The translations under genes and the position numbers were made by a program. DNA of 64,000 bases from Trametes villosa (taxonomy: Eukaryota; Basidiomycota; Agaricomycetes; Polyporales; Polyporaceae): positions 7,898,001-7,962,000 of the forward strand of contig PUDQ02000001.1 of NCBI GenBank assembly GCA_002964805.2. Direction: 5' to 3'. The notes beneath the pieces were generated by a model. The model had not been told where the DNA came from. It made no database searches and saw only the letters and a list, made by a program, of their open reading frames with translations. This document shows, in pieces, positions 1 through 11,791 of the stretch (position 1 is the stretch's first letter; each line of letters starts with the position of its first letter).

Positions 1-881
1 GGGTATACGCGACGCTCGCCACGGCGCTCTCGCTCACCACGATCCGTGAGTACTAGGGTGGTACTCTCTGCTTCCTGACCCTCATTCTCACCGCGGCCTC
101 GCTCATCCCTGCCACCAGTGTCCGTATCCCTGTGGCGCACGCGCACCGGCCTGCTCCACCTCGACCGCACCCTGAACCACATCATCTTCATCACCTTCGA
201 GTCCTCCGTCCTGCCCGCCACCTGCATGCTCGCCTCCGCCATCCTCTACTCCCTGCGCGACGCGCAGGGCCTCACGCTCCACACCACCCCGCACCACCAC
301 CACTCCGCGTCCGCGTCCGCGGGCGGCGCGGCGTTCGTGCCGCGGCGCGGGCAGACGCTCCACCTCGACCTCTTCTTCGCGATCCTCACGGGCAAGCTGT
401 ACACGCTCGGCATCCTCCGCACGCTCAACTCGCGCACGCAGTTCCGCGCGGGCCTGCACACGAGCCACCTCGGCCGCCGCTCGCTCACCGCCTGGGACTG
501 GGGCGCCGCCGAGCGCGCCGCCGCGCGTCCGAGCTGGGCCGGCTCGGGGATCGACCCGCGCGACAGCGCCGGGGGCCCCGGCGCGGCGCCCGTCCCGTGG
601 TCGAGAAGCGGCAGCGCGGGCGAGGACGGCGCGTTCCGGTCGTCGGACGAGACGATGCGCTCGTCGATGTCGATGTCGATATCCTCGGATCGCCTTTCGC
701 TGCAGGTGCGCCGTGCAGCCGTCCCGTTCCGTTCGTACTGCGTGCGCGCGGGCTGACGTCGCGCTCCTCTTTGCAGACCATCCCCTCTGTGCATTACACG
801 CCGCCGAAGGCCGGGAAGTCGTTCTCGCGCGGGTCGTATGCCCACCCCGAGCACGCGGGGGCGTGGCCGCGCCCGCCTTGA
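1..881 (+). CDS. DUF6534 multi-pass membrane protein, C-terminal part (5' truncated by window edge)
   Basis: Only the last three exons are inside the window: 3-45, 119-705 and 777-881. The codon split between 45 and 119 and the phase-0 junction at 705/777 both keep one frame. The visible protein has RTRTGLLHLDRTLNHIIFIT followed by a hydrophobic stretch (SSVLPATCMLASAIL) and a second helix ending in GKLYTLGILRTLNSR. The last block is a hallmark of DUF6534 proteins, large families of roughly seven-helix membrane proteins in mushrooms with no established biochemical function. After the last helix comes a Ser/Gly/Arg-rich cytosolic tail of about 90 residues ending at the TGA at 879-881. The family call rests on the helix and TLNSR block. 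The N-terminal half cannot be judged. Confidence 0.75.
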
Positions 882-1649
882 GCTGACGAATGGGCCTTGA
901 CGACCTTACGTTCGTCCCCGGGTGATGTACTGCTTTGCAGGCGTTTTGTTCTGCCCCTTCGGGTCGCGGTGCTAGCAGTCACGGACATACAGAGATGATT
1001 GGACTTGGACTCGTACAGCATGTGTACTATCACTCTAGAGCTAGATTCGTCCCTGGCTCGTAAAAATAAAGCTTCATCCTCACGCATGTCAAAGAACGCC
1101 TTACCTGAGCCGAAGTCGACGCATGGGGCGTGGCCAATTTTTCTGCGCCTGCTCCTCGTACATACCACGCGTCCCTACGGCAAAGCCACTAGCGCCACCG
1201 CCCAGTTTACAGTCCGTATAAAAGACGTACTGCGTAGCGCCACGCGCATACACTGTGCCCCCGGGGATGACGACAGAATGGGGGTAGCGAGGCGTCCGGG
1301 GTTGTGTCCACGCAAGCCAGGCGGCGGGCGACATTCGGAACAAGTGCTGTATGGAGTTCGCAGATAGCGTCCGGCGAGCATGCGTTTGTCCACAAGTTGT
1401 CGTTCGCGGTGGAGCAAGCTCTCGGGCGGGCATAGTATGATGGGGTTCTCATAAGCAGCTGCGCTCCAGGCAGGGGCGAAACGAAGGCGTTCGGGCAGCA
1501 GGGTGCATATATGCCTGTGAATAGATGTGAGTGTTAGCAACGAAGGCGACAACCAAACTCAAAGCCATCACCTACGGATCCGCCAGTACCCGCCGACCGC
1601 CACTGCCCTAGTTCATGACCAAGTATACATCTCGTCGTACGCCAGCATC
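882..1649. other. Intergenic, 768 bp
   Basis: 3' flank of the DUF6534 gene and 5' flank of the pheromone-like ORF. I see no conserved protein block or RNA gene here. Confidence 0.5.
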
Positions 1650-1760
1650 ATGGACGCTCTGTTCACAATTGCACCTCCGGTCCCGGTCGACGAACCTGCC
1701 GGGGACGTCCTGTACGATTGCGAAACCGGGGGCAGTACCGGAGCCTGCATCATTGCTTGA
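1650..1760 (+). CDS. Candidate lipopeptide mating pheromone precursor (36 aa, CaaX)
   Basis: A 36-codon intronless ORF with the layout of agaricomycete B-locus pheromone precursors. It starts MDALFTIAPPVPVDE, has an acidic middle and ends GGSTGACIIA. The start MD-x-x/F, the Gly/Ser run before the terminal Cys and the C-terminal CIIA are those of farnesylated and carboxymethylated mushroom pheromones. A Cys-Glu-Thr sits where the maturation cleavage (usually after or at an E-R, E-H or similar pair) would fall, which would release a peptide of about 8-9 residues. In known systems the mature peptide is secreted and recognised by STE3-type receptors. The ATG has a good context (CATCATGG). No receptor gene is present in the window, so this could be an orphan pheromone or the edge of a B locus. 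At 36 aa it is short for the family and the cleavage pair is unusual; a chance ORF cannot be excluded. Confidence 0.6.
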   Translation: MDALFTIAPPVPVDEPAGDVLYDCETGGSTGACIIA

Positions 1761-3796
1761 CGCACCGCGTCGGCCGATTGGGTAAGTGGCAGCATCTCGT
1801 GGCGGTTCGAGGAACTGATACGGACCGCGATTTGTCTCCGTAGACGTGCCAAAGTCGCTGTCTACCTCGACATAGATTGAGCGTTGGACCATCGCCGTCG
1901 TATTCGCTGGCATCTAGAAGGGGAAGAGCTGTCGAGACTCGAGAGTTTCGGTCAGCCTTAGCATAGACAAGGGCCAGTCAGGTTGGAGCACTGTGGGAGT
2001 AGTCGTACTAGTGTTCATGTTTGTGTTGTCCCAGGCGAATACGAAGAGACATCGACTGTGGCAGCTTGAAATCTCATATCCGCAATCACGGAAGTTGTTG
2101 CGTATCAATATCGATGAGACGACTACAGCAGGACAACGATAGTACAAGACTCATAACGTCCATGAGTCGCCACTTAGTTGCCCTGCAACAGCCGCACTGT
2201 CAGGAGGATCAGGACCTGCCGAGTTTGAGTTTGACGGTTCGAAGCACGAACGACACGCCCTGTCCGTCGCTCGCGTGCGGGGCACTCTGCCGGTTGCTTG
2301 GTGTATCCTGCCGAGCCCGGGCGTACTGCGCAGTCGGCGGAGACAGATTTAGCAGATTTAACCTTTCGCTCGCGGCAGGGGAAGCTTCTCGTAGATCGCT
2401 TGGCCGCGATGTCAGATCCAGGGAACCAATGTGGAGAGCAGACACAGAAGCACTCATGGCCAAACAAGTGCCACGAGGTGGTAGTGGTGGTTTGAGGCAA
2501 CCTTAGTGGACGCGATCGACCCGGAGTCTCAGACTCGCTCGCTCCGAATGGTGCCTGCCTCGGGGCCGCTGCCCTGGACGTATATTAATCTCTCCTTTCA
2601 CTCGCCGACACCTTGTGCCTGCTTCAACTCGACCAATTTCTCGCAAGCAGACCAACGGCGTCGCCGCGCGCCACCAAGCAGAGTTGTCACGTACCTCCGC
2701 AGCACCTGTGCTATGACGTCCTGTCCGTCGCGGCACGCGCGACATCCGCTGCTGCGCACAGGCCGCTCCGAGCTGTCCCTGCCCCCCTGCCTCTTCCGGC
2801 AGGGTTCATTCATCTTCCCCCCCTCACCGAATACCAGTCCAGATCGCGTCCCTGGCACGCCATTCCAAAGTCTCCTCCCTTCCGGAACCCTGCGCCTCGC
2901 AAGCTTAACCTTCCCCCGATCGGGGAAGCGCGTTCCTCGACCCTTACTCTCCGGCGCGCCGCCCTCGATCGCGTGGCCGGGGCAGGGCGCGATCGATGTC
3001 CGTGCTGTGGGTCCCGTTCGGCACGCTCGCGTTGTGGGTCCCGCGAACGGCAGTCATTTTGCCGCATTCCTCCTTCACCCCGTCTTCCATGACCCGCTCC
3101 GGCCGTGCCGCCTTCGCCCTTGGCTCTCTATCCGCCGCCCGGCATCTCAAGCAGGCGCGATCGCAGCCCCTATGCCCGAGTCGGATGACGTGCACGCTCG
3201 GACCTTGCGGATGATGATGACACGACCGCCCTAGGAGGCAGGTCCCTGTGCATTCCCTGGGTGCACTATTACGCGCCCGCGCTTTGCGGCGGACGCGGCT
3301 ACGTACGCTATGGGGGGTGGGGCGACTCATGTCTGGACAGGGTGGGGGTAGGGGGGGAGAAGGAATGTGGGGTGGTAAGCACGCGGTTAGATTAGGCCCT
3401 AGGGGCGCGACGAGTGTCCGTGACAGGTCGTAAGTGAGAGGTCCGAAGATGTACAAAGGAAAACAGGGAAGCAGGGCTGGGGTCCTATCGCGACAGAAGG
3501 GAGTGCTACTCTACACAGTCTGCGGTGCGTGCGGTACGGATGAGGGAGGGTGCAGCTGATGCAAGAAGTACACCGTGCCGGGGCGGGGGTCATAAATACG
3601 TGAGCGAGATGTGTGGGGGGATTAGGGTGGCCTCGTGTGCGATGGGGTAAACTGACGATGAGCCGGCCGAACCGTAGGATAGCAGGGCACTGTGCGTTGT
3701 CCACACACCAATCCGAGAGTCCCGAGAGAAATCCGAGGAAAGGAGGGTCCTGATGCTCCCAAACCAAGCTCTGGCGCGCGAGAGCGCACGACCCGA
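1761..3796. other. Intergenic, about 2.0 kb
   Basis: Both strands were read for conserved blocks and none was found. The long frames at 2500-3240 are GC/Pro/Arg-rich without hydrophobic periodicity and look like chance ORFs. A G-rich stretch occurs at about 3310-3380. Confidence 0.5.
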
Positions 3797-5414
3797 TTAC
3801 GCCAGGACGACCGCCGCGATGAGCGCGGACACGCCCGACAGCAGGCCGGAGGCGAACACGGACGCGGCGGAGTTGTTGTTCGCCGCCGCGCCGGTCGCCT
3901 GGCCGCTGGGGGCTGACGAGCTTCCGGAGCCGCTCGAGCCGTTCGCGCTGCCGTTCGACGTCTTGCCCGAGTTGTTGCCAGCGGGCGCGGACGTGCTCGT
4001 GGAGCCCGCCGAGGAGCCGGACTGCGAGGCGGCGGCGGACGAGGAGGCGGGGGGCGCGGACGCGGCGACGCCGACCTGGCCGGGGTTGACGTCCTCGGTC
4101 GAGCTGGCCGCGTTCTGGTAGACGTCGCCGCCGTCCATGCGCGCGAGGGACTCGAACTTCCAACCGTTCTGCTGGATGAGGGGGAACGCCTGCATGAACG
4201 CGCCGACGGTGTTGTTCGTCAGCTCGTGCTCGAGGATGACGAGGCCGGGCGACTTGGGGCCGGTGATCCACTTCTGGAGGTTGGTGTCGACCTCGGGACG
4301 AGTGGCACCGCCGGGCGAGCCGATGCTCCAGTCCTCAGTGCTGTGTGCTCGTTAGTGTCTGCATGATAATGCTTGCACAGTCACACGCACTCCTGGTTCC
4401 AGATGACAGTGGTCAGGCCGAAGACCTCCTTAGCGATAGCGCGGACACGGTTGTCGGAGTCGCCGTAGGGCGGGCGCCAGTACTTGGCAATGCGACCGCC
4501 GGTCGAGTTGTGGATAAGCTGCATGGTCCAGCCGAGCTCTCCAAGGACCTCCTCGTTGGTGAGGGTGGTCATGTACGGGTGAGTCCAGGTGTGCACGGCG
4601 ATGTCGCCTACGCAACGCATCAGTCAGCGGCTGCGGCTCGGTCAATGCGCGAACAAAACGCACTCTGGAGGTCCTCGAACGCCTGCGTGAAGCCGGTGGG
4701 CGAGTTGAGGATGGCCTTGCCGATCATGAAATGGGTAGTGATGACTTTGTTCTCCTTGAGGAAGTTGTAAAGCGTAGGGGAGAACTGCGATTGGAGTGCA
4801 TGTCAGCCTCCCACTCCTAAATTCTCAGAAGTGCGCAACTCACCTCCGTGGGGCCGTCGTCGAAGCTCGACGCGAATACACCGTCAGGGGCATCCCAGAT
4901 ATCGCCCTTGTTGCGGCACTTGTATGTCGCAGAGCAAACGACGTCGCCGAGCGGGTCGAGGCCCTTGGGGTACGTGGGGTTTTGGTTCGGCACATTCGTC
5001 GCAACCGGAACGTCGGCGGGGATCTTGCCCGCAGCGATAGCGGCAGCGAGCGCGTCCGTCCACGCCTTGGGGAGCGCGGCCGTGTCGACCTTGTCCGGCG
5101 GGTAGCCGGCGGACCACTCTGCAAAAAATAACGGCGGGCGCTTTTAGCGGGAAGAGCGCGGGGGTCGCCGGTTTTTTTTACGCACCAGGAGAGCCAACCG
5201 CGGCGTAGGTGACGCCGTCGTTCGGGACGTCTGCGCGGCGGAAGAGGGCGTGCGCGGGGTGGTCCTCGCGCTGGTACCAGGTGGAGGGGAGGGCCCTGTT
5301 CACGTTGTGATCGTGGTCGTGGCTGTCGTGCGGGTTTGCTGATGGCGATGCGGCGGCAGAGGTCGAGAGGAGGGCGGTGGCGGCCAGGAGGAGAAACGAG
5401 CGGACGGCCGGCAT
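3797..5414 (-). CDS. Chitin deacetylase, secreted and probably GPI-anchored (461 aa)
   Basis: Exons (minus): 5414-5186, 5118-4844, 4784-4664, 4607-4391, 4340-3797; phases close exactly. The enzyme removes acetyl groups from cell-wall chitin to give chitosan. [23 protein letters not shown] is a clear signal peptide. The NodB fold (about residues 165-360) keeps all carbohydrate esterase 4 motifs: [26 protein letters not shown] and ILEHE, so it should be catalytically competent. Before it stands [20 protein letters not shown], typical of fungal deacetylases. The last about 110 residues are Ser/Ala/Gly-rich and end in a hydrophobic stretch ([19 protein letters not shown]) without a cytosolic tail, the pattern of a GPI signal. 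The start at 5414 is the one that opens the signal peptide. Confidence 0.92.
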
Positions 5415-6663
5415 CGTGGATAGGCGGGTGTGGTGGTAGGAGTCACGGACTGCAGGGGGAGAGGGGCGAAGCGGGCTGGACAGGCCATCGCGCGTTGATT
5501 TATATTCGAGCGATCGGGGAGAGGAGCCTCGCGCGCGGATGGGCGAGCGGCAGCGGCAGCGGCTAGCGCGCACCCGCGTCTGTGTCTGCGTCTGCGTCCA
5601 CACAGGCGGGGCGACGCTCGGTGCCAGCCCGATCTCACTCGGCCTCGCCTTGCCGCATCGCTTCCAGATCGCCAGCCCCCATCCGCATATGGCCCCTCGC
5701 CTGCCATATCCGGCGCCCCGTCCCCGTGCCGCCCCTGCCGCCCCGGCGCCCCACCCAATCAGCGGCTGATCCGGCCTCATCTGCCCTCGTCCCGCCGGCC
5801 TTCTCGACGACGCCGCCATCCGAGAATGGGCTGGCGTCCGCCAGCCGGACGTCGTTGCGTGGGCGCCAGCACGAGGCGCTGCTCCTCGTCCTCGTCCTCC
5901 TCCGGATTCTGCATTCTCTCTGCGGCCCCTGCGTAACACCCACACTCCTAAGCTGCAGACTGCCCCCGCGCTCCGACTCCCGTCCCGGCTCGGACTCCTC
6001 GCCAGCCTCGCCCTGCCCCGGCTCATGCTTTACCACACTCCCCCCGTCTCGGCCGACCGTCAGCTGGCATCGATCCTCGGCCTCGTAGCAGTTACAGTGA
6101 TCCCGACGGGCCGCTGATGCCCCACGAGCACCGTATTGCCTCCCGCCGGTGCATCTGCGACGCCTGTGCACACGAAGATGAGCCCCCATCATGATCGCGA
6201 CGCGAAGGTGTTCAGTAGTCAGTCGCGTAACAGGCTATATTTTTGGCGAGATCTGCAATACGCACTCGGAATCAGCGTTAGCAAACGCCTCACGTTCGCT
6301 CGGGGCCTTGGAAATCCGGCGCTTGGGACGTGCACAGCCTCCCCGCGGCCCGTGCAATGGGCGAAAGCTCGGAACGCTTATGGATCGTTACCGCGGCCTT
6401 ACGGCCCTATCGCCCGATGTTGATATCCACCCACGCGGCTCGTCAAGATGCGCATGAGCGCATGTGCACACTCCTCGGCGGCTGCAAACTTCGCAATGTT
6501 CGCAGTCATCATACGCAGGGTAGTCAAACGGCAGTCAGCCGCAATGTGTATGCAATACAACGGGGAACGCGACAATCAGGACAGGTCCATGTGTACAAGA
6601 TGCGGCGGAGGCCCGCCCGAGAAGCAACGTTGGCAATCAGCAACGCAACCCACATGTCCGACC
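5415..6663. other. Intergenic, about 1.25 kb; contains the chitin deacetylase promoter
   Basis: Upstream region of the chitin deacetylase gene and 3' flank of the TFIIF alpha gene. A TATAAAT-like element (ATTTATAT on the plus strand, about 5499) lies about 85 bp upstream of the deacetylase ATG. No gene is supported. Confidence 0.45.
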
Positions 6664-8903
6664 CTACCCAGCAGCCGGCGACGGGGCGGTGGCAGCACCG
6701 CGGTATGCCGGCCTCAGCACGAGCACGCCCTTGCTCAGCTGCGCGACCTCCTTCACGAGCGCCGTAAACTTGTTCTTCTTCTCCTCGTCCGTCAAATACG
6801 GCGTGAAGTGCAGGATGCACTCGCGCGTCGTCGCGTTCGGCGTGTTCCGCAGCCACTCGATGACCATCGCGTCCTCGAGCTGTGCCCCGGGCGCAAGCTG
6901 CGCCTTGCGCTTCTTGGGACGGGGCACGCTGCCCGGCGCCCCTCCCGCCGCCGCGGCACCCGCCGAGCCGTCGTCGGTCGCCTTGCGCTTGAGGGGCTTC
7001 GCGCCCCCGGGCGTCGCCAGCGCCGGAGGGCTGCCTGCAGTGGGGCTCGTGGCACGGCTCGCGGGAGGCGACACGCCGTTCGGGCTGGCGAGAGGGCTTC
7101 CCGCGCGGCTCGGGATGCCCGTCTTCAGCTTGGGCATCTTCGGGCTCGTAGCCCGTCTAGCGACGACGGAGTGGCCGCCGTGTCCCGGCGCTGGGGCTGG
7201 CGACGTGGGCCGCGATACTGATTGCGATTGCGGCTCCGTCTTCACGTTGAGCGCGGGCTGGCCGTTCGTCGTGGGCTTGCCTGCCTGTCCGACCGATGAC
7301 GTCTGGGACGCAGATCGCGCGCCGGGCTGAGGCTCGACGGGTTGGATGGCGGGGCCCGTGGGCACGATGGGCACTTCCTCTTCCTCTTCTTCCTCCTGAT
7401 CACTGCGGTCAGCGAAGCCTTTACGTTGAATCAGACTGTGCTTACCTCGCTCGCATACGGGTTCTTTTCGTCATCGGAGTCGTCGTATGCGCCATCCTTG
7501 TCGAGCTTCTTCAGCGTCTTCTGGAGGTTCTTGCCCGCCCCAGTCAGCTTGGAGTCGTCTTCCTCCTCGTCGGACTCGTCTATGTAGCCCTCGCGGAGCT
7601 TGTTCGCGTTCTTGTACTCCTTCTTCAGACGTTCCTGTAACAGACCGGGTCAGACAACTGCACGGCGGACATATACATGACAGCGTTGCTTACCTCAAGC
7701 TCCTTGGCTTCGTCGTCTTCTTTATCGTCCACCTCCATCTTCTCCTCGTCATCCGCAAACGTCTCCTCAAAGTCGAGCTCGTCCAGGAAGCCCTCTGCAC
7801 CCAGCTCACGTTTGACCTTGCGCTTGCCGGCGCCGCCCTCATCATCGTCGTCGTCCCCGAAGAGATCTGAAGGACCGCTGTCGACCGTCCTCAACTTCCG
7901 GCCGCCGGGACCAAGACTCTGGCCGGCACTGTGCACGAGGGATGAACTGCTCCCTGCTTGCTCGGTCTTTTGCCGCAGCGTCCAATGTGTGGTGTCCTTG
8001 TGCTTCTGCATTTTGGTCATCTGTAATGGCGTACACCATGAGCTAGAGCATAATGTGATAGCCACTTGTAAATACCAAAGACTCTGCCTCCTCGAGGTTC
8101 GGCACATGGTAGTGCGGCTTCTTCTGGAACTTGTACCACCGGTGTGCGGGCACGAACTTGAAGACGTCGTCCGCGGCAGGCATGAACATCGCATACGTCT
8201 GCGACTTCGCGACCTCCTCCATCTTGCCCACCCACACCTCCTGCTGCTTCGCGTCCTCGACCACCCACGGGAACCGCTCCTCGCGCCGCAGCTGCCGCGT
8301 CTCCTCGGGCACGAGGAACACTTGCCTCGTCTTCTTCACGAAGCGCTTCTTCTTGTCCTTGCCCGGCCCCTTCTCCTCCTTCTCCTCCTCCTTCTCCGCC
8401 GCGCGCACGGGCCGCCCCGCGGCGTCGACCATGACCACCTTCCCGTCCGCGCCGACGACGAGCTTCCCGTCCGAGCCGACCATCGCGCTCACCGCCTGCC
8501 CCGCCGCCGCGTCCGGCGCGTCGTCGCGCCGCGGCTCCTTGCGGTTCAGCTTCACGGGCTGCGCCCAGGTGTTGATGTCCACCCGCTTGCGCGACTCGAA
8601 CTTCATCACGTCGTACTTCCACCCGTTCAGCTTCGACGACATCAGCCGGAACTCCGCATAGGGGCCCTCGGGCGGCGCGGGCTTCGTGTCCTCCGCGTCC
8701 TCGGCCTTGGGCTTCGCGGGCGGCGCTGCTGGCCGCGGGCGTGCTGCGGCAGGGCGCGCGGCGGGCGTGGCGGCCTTCTTCGGCGTGCCCGGGGTCGACT
8801 GCGAGGGCCCGGGCGAGGGCGTGTTCGTGCTGGGCGACTCTTTCTTCGGTAGCGTGGGCCGGCTCGGTTTCGGGTGGAAGAGACTCGCTGCGCCTTTGGC
8901 CAT
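6664..8903 (-). CDS. TFG1: Transcription initiation factor IIF subunit alpha (RAP74/Tfg1-like, 691 aa)
   Basis: Exons (minus): 8903-8076, 8020-7694, 7634-7446, 7395-6664, all phase 0. TFIIF alpha binds RNA polymerase II with the beta subunit and stabilises the preinitiation complex. The N-terminal dimerisation domain (about residues 75-300) shows EFRLMSSKLNGWKYDVMKFE and VFLVPEETRQLRREERFPWV, blocks found in fungal RAP74. It carries a charged K/E-rich insertion (residues about 190-215). Then come acidic and Lys-rich segments (LDELDFEETFADDEEKM), a long Ser/Pro-rich linker, and a C-terminal winged helix (about residues 600-680, with VIEWLRNTPNATTRECILHF). The ending PAYRGAATAPSPAAG is a few residues past the domain. 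Nothing looks broken. Confidence 0.93.
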
Positions 8904-9586
8904 ATCGTGTTTGTTCTAGGGGTAAGCGGGCACAGATCCGAGAGATGCAAGAAAGCAAGCAAGTATTATTAGAGTCTAGAGATTCGTGCAGATCGTACAG
9001 CTACAGCAGGAGACGACAGAGGCGTTGGAGGCGTCGGTATAGACCAGGCTCGGGCTGGTTGACGGCGGGGGGTGGTCGTGGTAGAGAGTCAAAGCGTGCG
9101 TACGGCTCCGCATCCGCCCGCGCTTACTGACTCTGTATATGTACAGTGCCACTGCCCGCGGGCCCATGCGCGTCCAACGGCGGAATACAAGATCGCGGGA
9201 TATAATAGCGACAGATGGCTGGTCTTATGCTCTTGTATTCGCTGTTGCCTGGGCTACGTCTCTCAGATGGTAGTGGAACAGGATGCAGTCCGTCTAGAAA
9301 TATATGGATCGAGTCCGAGGCGCCAGGACCGGCCAATGTTATCGAGTGGTACTTATGAAGTGGGGAAGGGGAATAATAGGCAGATGCGACAACAACAACG
9401 ACAGCTCCACGAGGACAAACAAGACGTCTCTCCAGCTCTAGGGGGATGTTTCAGAACAGCCGACGACGGGGAGGATACACCATAATTTATCACCTTGGGA
9501 CAGACGACGCTCGCCCCCGGTCCAGGGAGGGAAACAAGAAACGATATCGATACAGTTCGGGGCCACAGCTATGCACACCGAGCCTC
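8904..9586. other. Intergenic, 683 bp
   Basis: Promoter side of the TFIIF alpha gene and 3' flank of the bHLH gene. No coding block is visible. Confidence 0.5.
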
Positions 9587-11791
9587 CTATGATGGCGTAT
9601 CCGTACGGGCAGGCGGGGCGCTGCCATTGACGGCGGGCGGCTGCTGGGGTGGGGCCGCACCAGGCGGATATGCGTTCTGTGACGACCCAGGTCGAGACAT
9701 AGGTTGTTGCGGAGGTTGCTGAGATGGGATAGGATGGGGATGGTGAGGAGCGGGAGGCCCAGGCGGTCCGGGCGGTCCAGGAGGGCCAGTTGGATGTGTA
9801 TGCGACGGGTGTGGCGGTGGCGGTTGGTGAGGAGGAACACCGGGTGCGCCATGAGGGGGCGGAGGATATGGAGGCATGCCGACTGGTGGGCCATGGGCAT
9901 ACACGACAGGATGAGGGGGAGCACCGGCGAAGGGGGGCGGCATTCCTTGACGATATCCCTCCAGCTCGTGGCGCAACATTTCTATATCCCTGCCCATCTC
10001 TTGGTGGTTCTGCTTGAGGGTAACAATGAAGTCGATAGCTATGCAGCGTCCCGAGGTTAGTCTCGCCGACGCGGTTCGACGACCATCCATGACGCACCTT
10101 TGCTCAATATCTCCCACTTGCTCGCCTTCATTCCCCTGTCGGCCGGCAGCTGATCTCGTAGTTCATCAAAGAGCTCCTTCATCTCCTTCCTCCGTTTCCG
10201 CTCCGCGAGTTTGTGAGAGACGCGCAATTCGGGCGAGCGCGAGTACGGGGTGGACCCCGGCTGCTTGTCGGATGCACGCGAGCCCGACGCTTCGTCGGGG
10301 TTTCCACTCGAGCCTGGAGAAGCCTGGCCGGGGTCATTCCCAGCAGACTGGTCGCCGGTGCGGACACGCGAGGGCGGGCGGGAGCGGGAGCGGAGGGAGC
10401 GCGTCGGGCCAGCGGCGGAGGGGGCGGGGAGATTTTCAGGCGAGATGTTTGGCGCAGACATTCTGCGATCCGGAGCGAAGGTGACTGGAGGCATGATTTG
10501 TGTGAGGGAGTCGAAGGGATGGGGAGGGCCCTGCATATTAACGGCAGGCTCGTGCTGCATGGCGGACGGGGCAGCCTGAGCCTGATCGGGCGGGGCGTGA
10601 GGATTGGCAGGCCACGCGAAAGTTGCGATGCCGCCAGGAGGTCGGCCATGTGGCGAGTCGCCGGGAATTGCCGACGCGGGCGTACTGAAGCCAGTCGTCA
10701 ACGGCGTGTTCGTGAATGCAGACGCAGACGAGACAGAATCCCGTCTGTCATTCGACCACCATGGCGCCCCTGCCGCGGACGCCCGCGCATCTCCTGAACC
10801 TCGTCGGTCGTGCAAGCTCAGCTGCGCAATCCTCTGCGTGTCGATCGCTGATCCTCGCCGTTTGGGCGCCGGTTCCTCTGGTTCCCTCCCCTCCTGGCCC
10901 ACTAATTGCGGATCGATGTCTGTCGGCCCTGGCGGATACACGCCGTTGTCTGACGACATCTTGCGCTTCGTGCCTTGAGGCAGGACGTGAGTAAGGGTCC
11001 CAAAGCAGAAGGAGAGGATTGACAACCTGCTACCACAGACGGACGGCGGCCGCTGTAGTCCACGTCTTCCATCCCTCGCACACCATGCTCTGGTCGCGTG
11101 TTTCCCGGCCCATGCTGCTGTCCGTCCTCGATCCGGTCGACGTCCATCCGGTCGTTCCCCTTCGCCCTGTCTGGCGACGAGCATAAAACAGAACGACGAA
11201 CGCGACGGACATCAACGAGAATGTTCTTCTCAGTTCGGACTTCAGGGTGCACTCACCGTCGCTCCCGTTCAGCTCCTTAGGTCCCGGCGTGCTGCTCTCG
11301 CGGCCGCTATCGGCGTGGGCAGGCGTGCGCCTGTCTCCCATCTCAGCCGATGGCGACCTGAGCAGGCGCCTAAGGTGCGCGTTGGGGCTCTCGCTGGGCT
11401 GTGCGGACGCGTCGCCAAACTTGTACGGGGACAAGGGGCGGGACTGCGAGAACGAACGGCGGGGCTCGTGGGAGGACGACGCGAAGTTGGTCGCGGGGGA
11501 GTCAGGGCGGCGGAATGACGAGGGGATGGCTGGCGGCGCAGCCGCACCAGACGAGAAGGCAGGGGGAGTCGGGGCAGCGTGCAGGGAGGGGTCGGTGATG
11601 GAGCCCCGCCGTTGGTTTTGGAGGAATTCAAGAGGGGCAAGGGGGGTTACGGGGGTCTGTCGCGAGCTCATGGACGGTGACGACGTTTTGGGCTGGAAGG
11701 CGGTGCCTGCGGGGGTCGCATTATTAGGCGCATCCGCGGACAATTTGGGGCCTGCGCTGGCGGGGGTGCCGTCTGCAGGCGTGGAGGCCAT
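9587..11791 (-). CDS. bHLH transcription factor (about 668 aa)
   Basis: Exons (minus): 11791-11257, 11170-11027, 10973-10098, 10038-9587. The bHLH domain spans the last intron: the basic region reads SHKLAERKRRKEMKELFDEL and is followed by the loop QLPADRGMKASKWEILSK and helix 2 AIDFIVTLKQNHQEM (about residues 480-540), then a short coiled coil. Basic-region residues H, E and R suggest E-box binding. The N-terminal 470 residues are Ser/Thr/Pro-rich with an RKM/KRK nuclear-signal-like patch; the C-terminal about 110 residues are almost only Pro, Gly, His and Gln, probably an activation or phase-separating tail. The exon 2/3 junction uses a weak donor (GTTGTC), so the region around 10973-11027 is the least certain. 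An in-frame ATG at 11893 would add 34 residues. Confidence 0.8.

Noticed and set aside
1..1760. A complete B mating-type locus
   Set aside because: One pheromone-like ORF only; no seven-helix STE3 receptor in the window, and the neighbouring DUF6534 protein is not a receptor.
2506..3234. 242-codon plus-strand ORF in the 2 kb spacer
   Set aside because: Pro/Arg/Ser-rich, opposite frames equally open, no hydrophobic core, motif or splice logic; GC-driven chance ORF.
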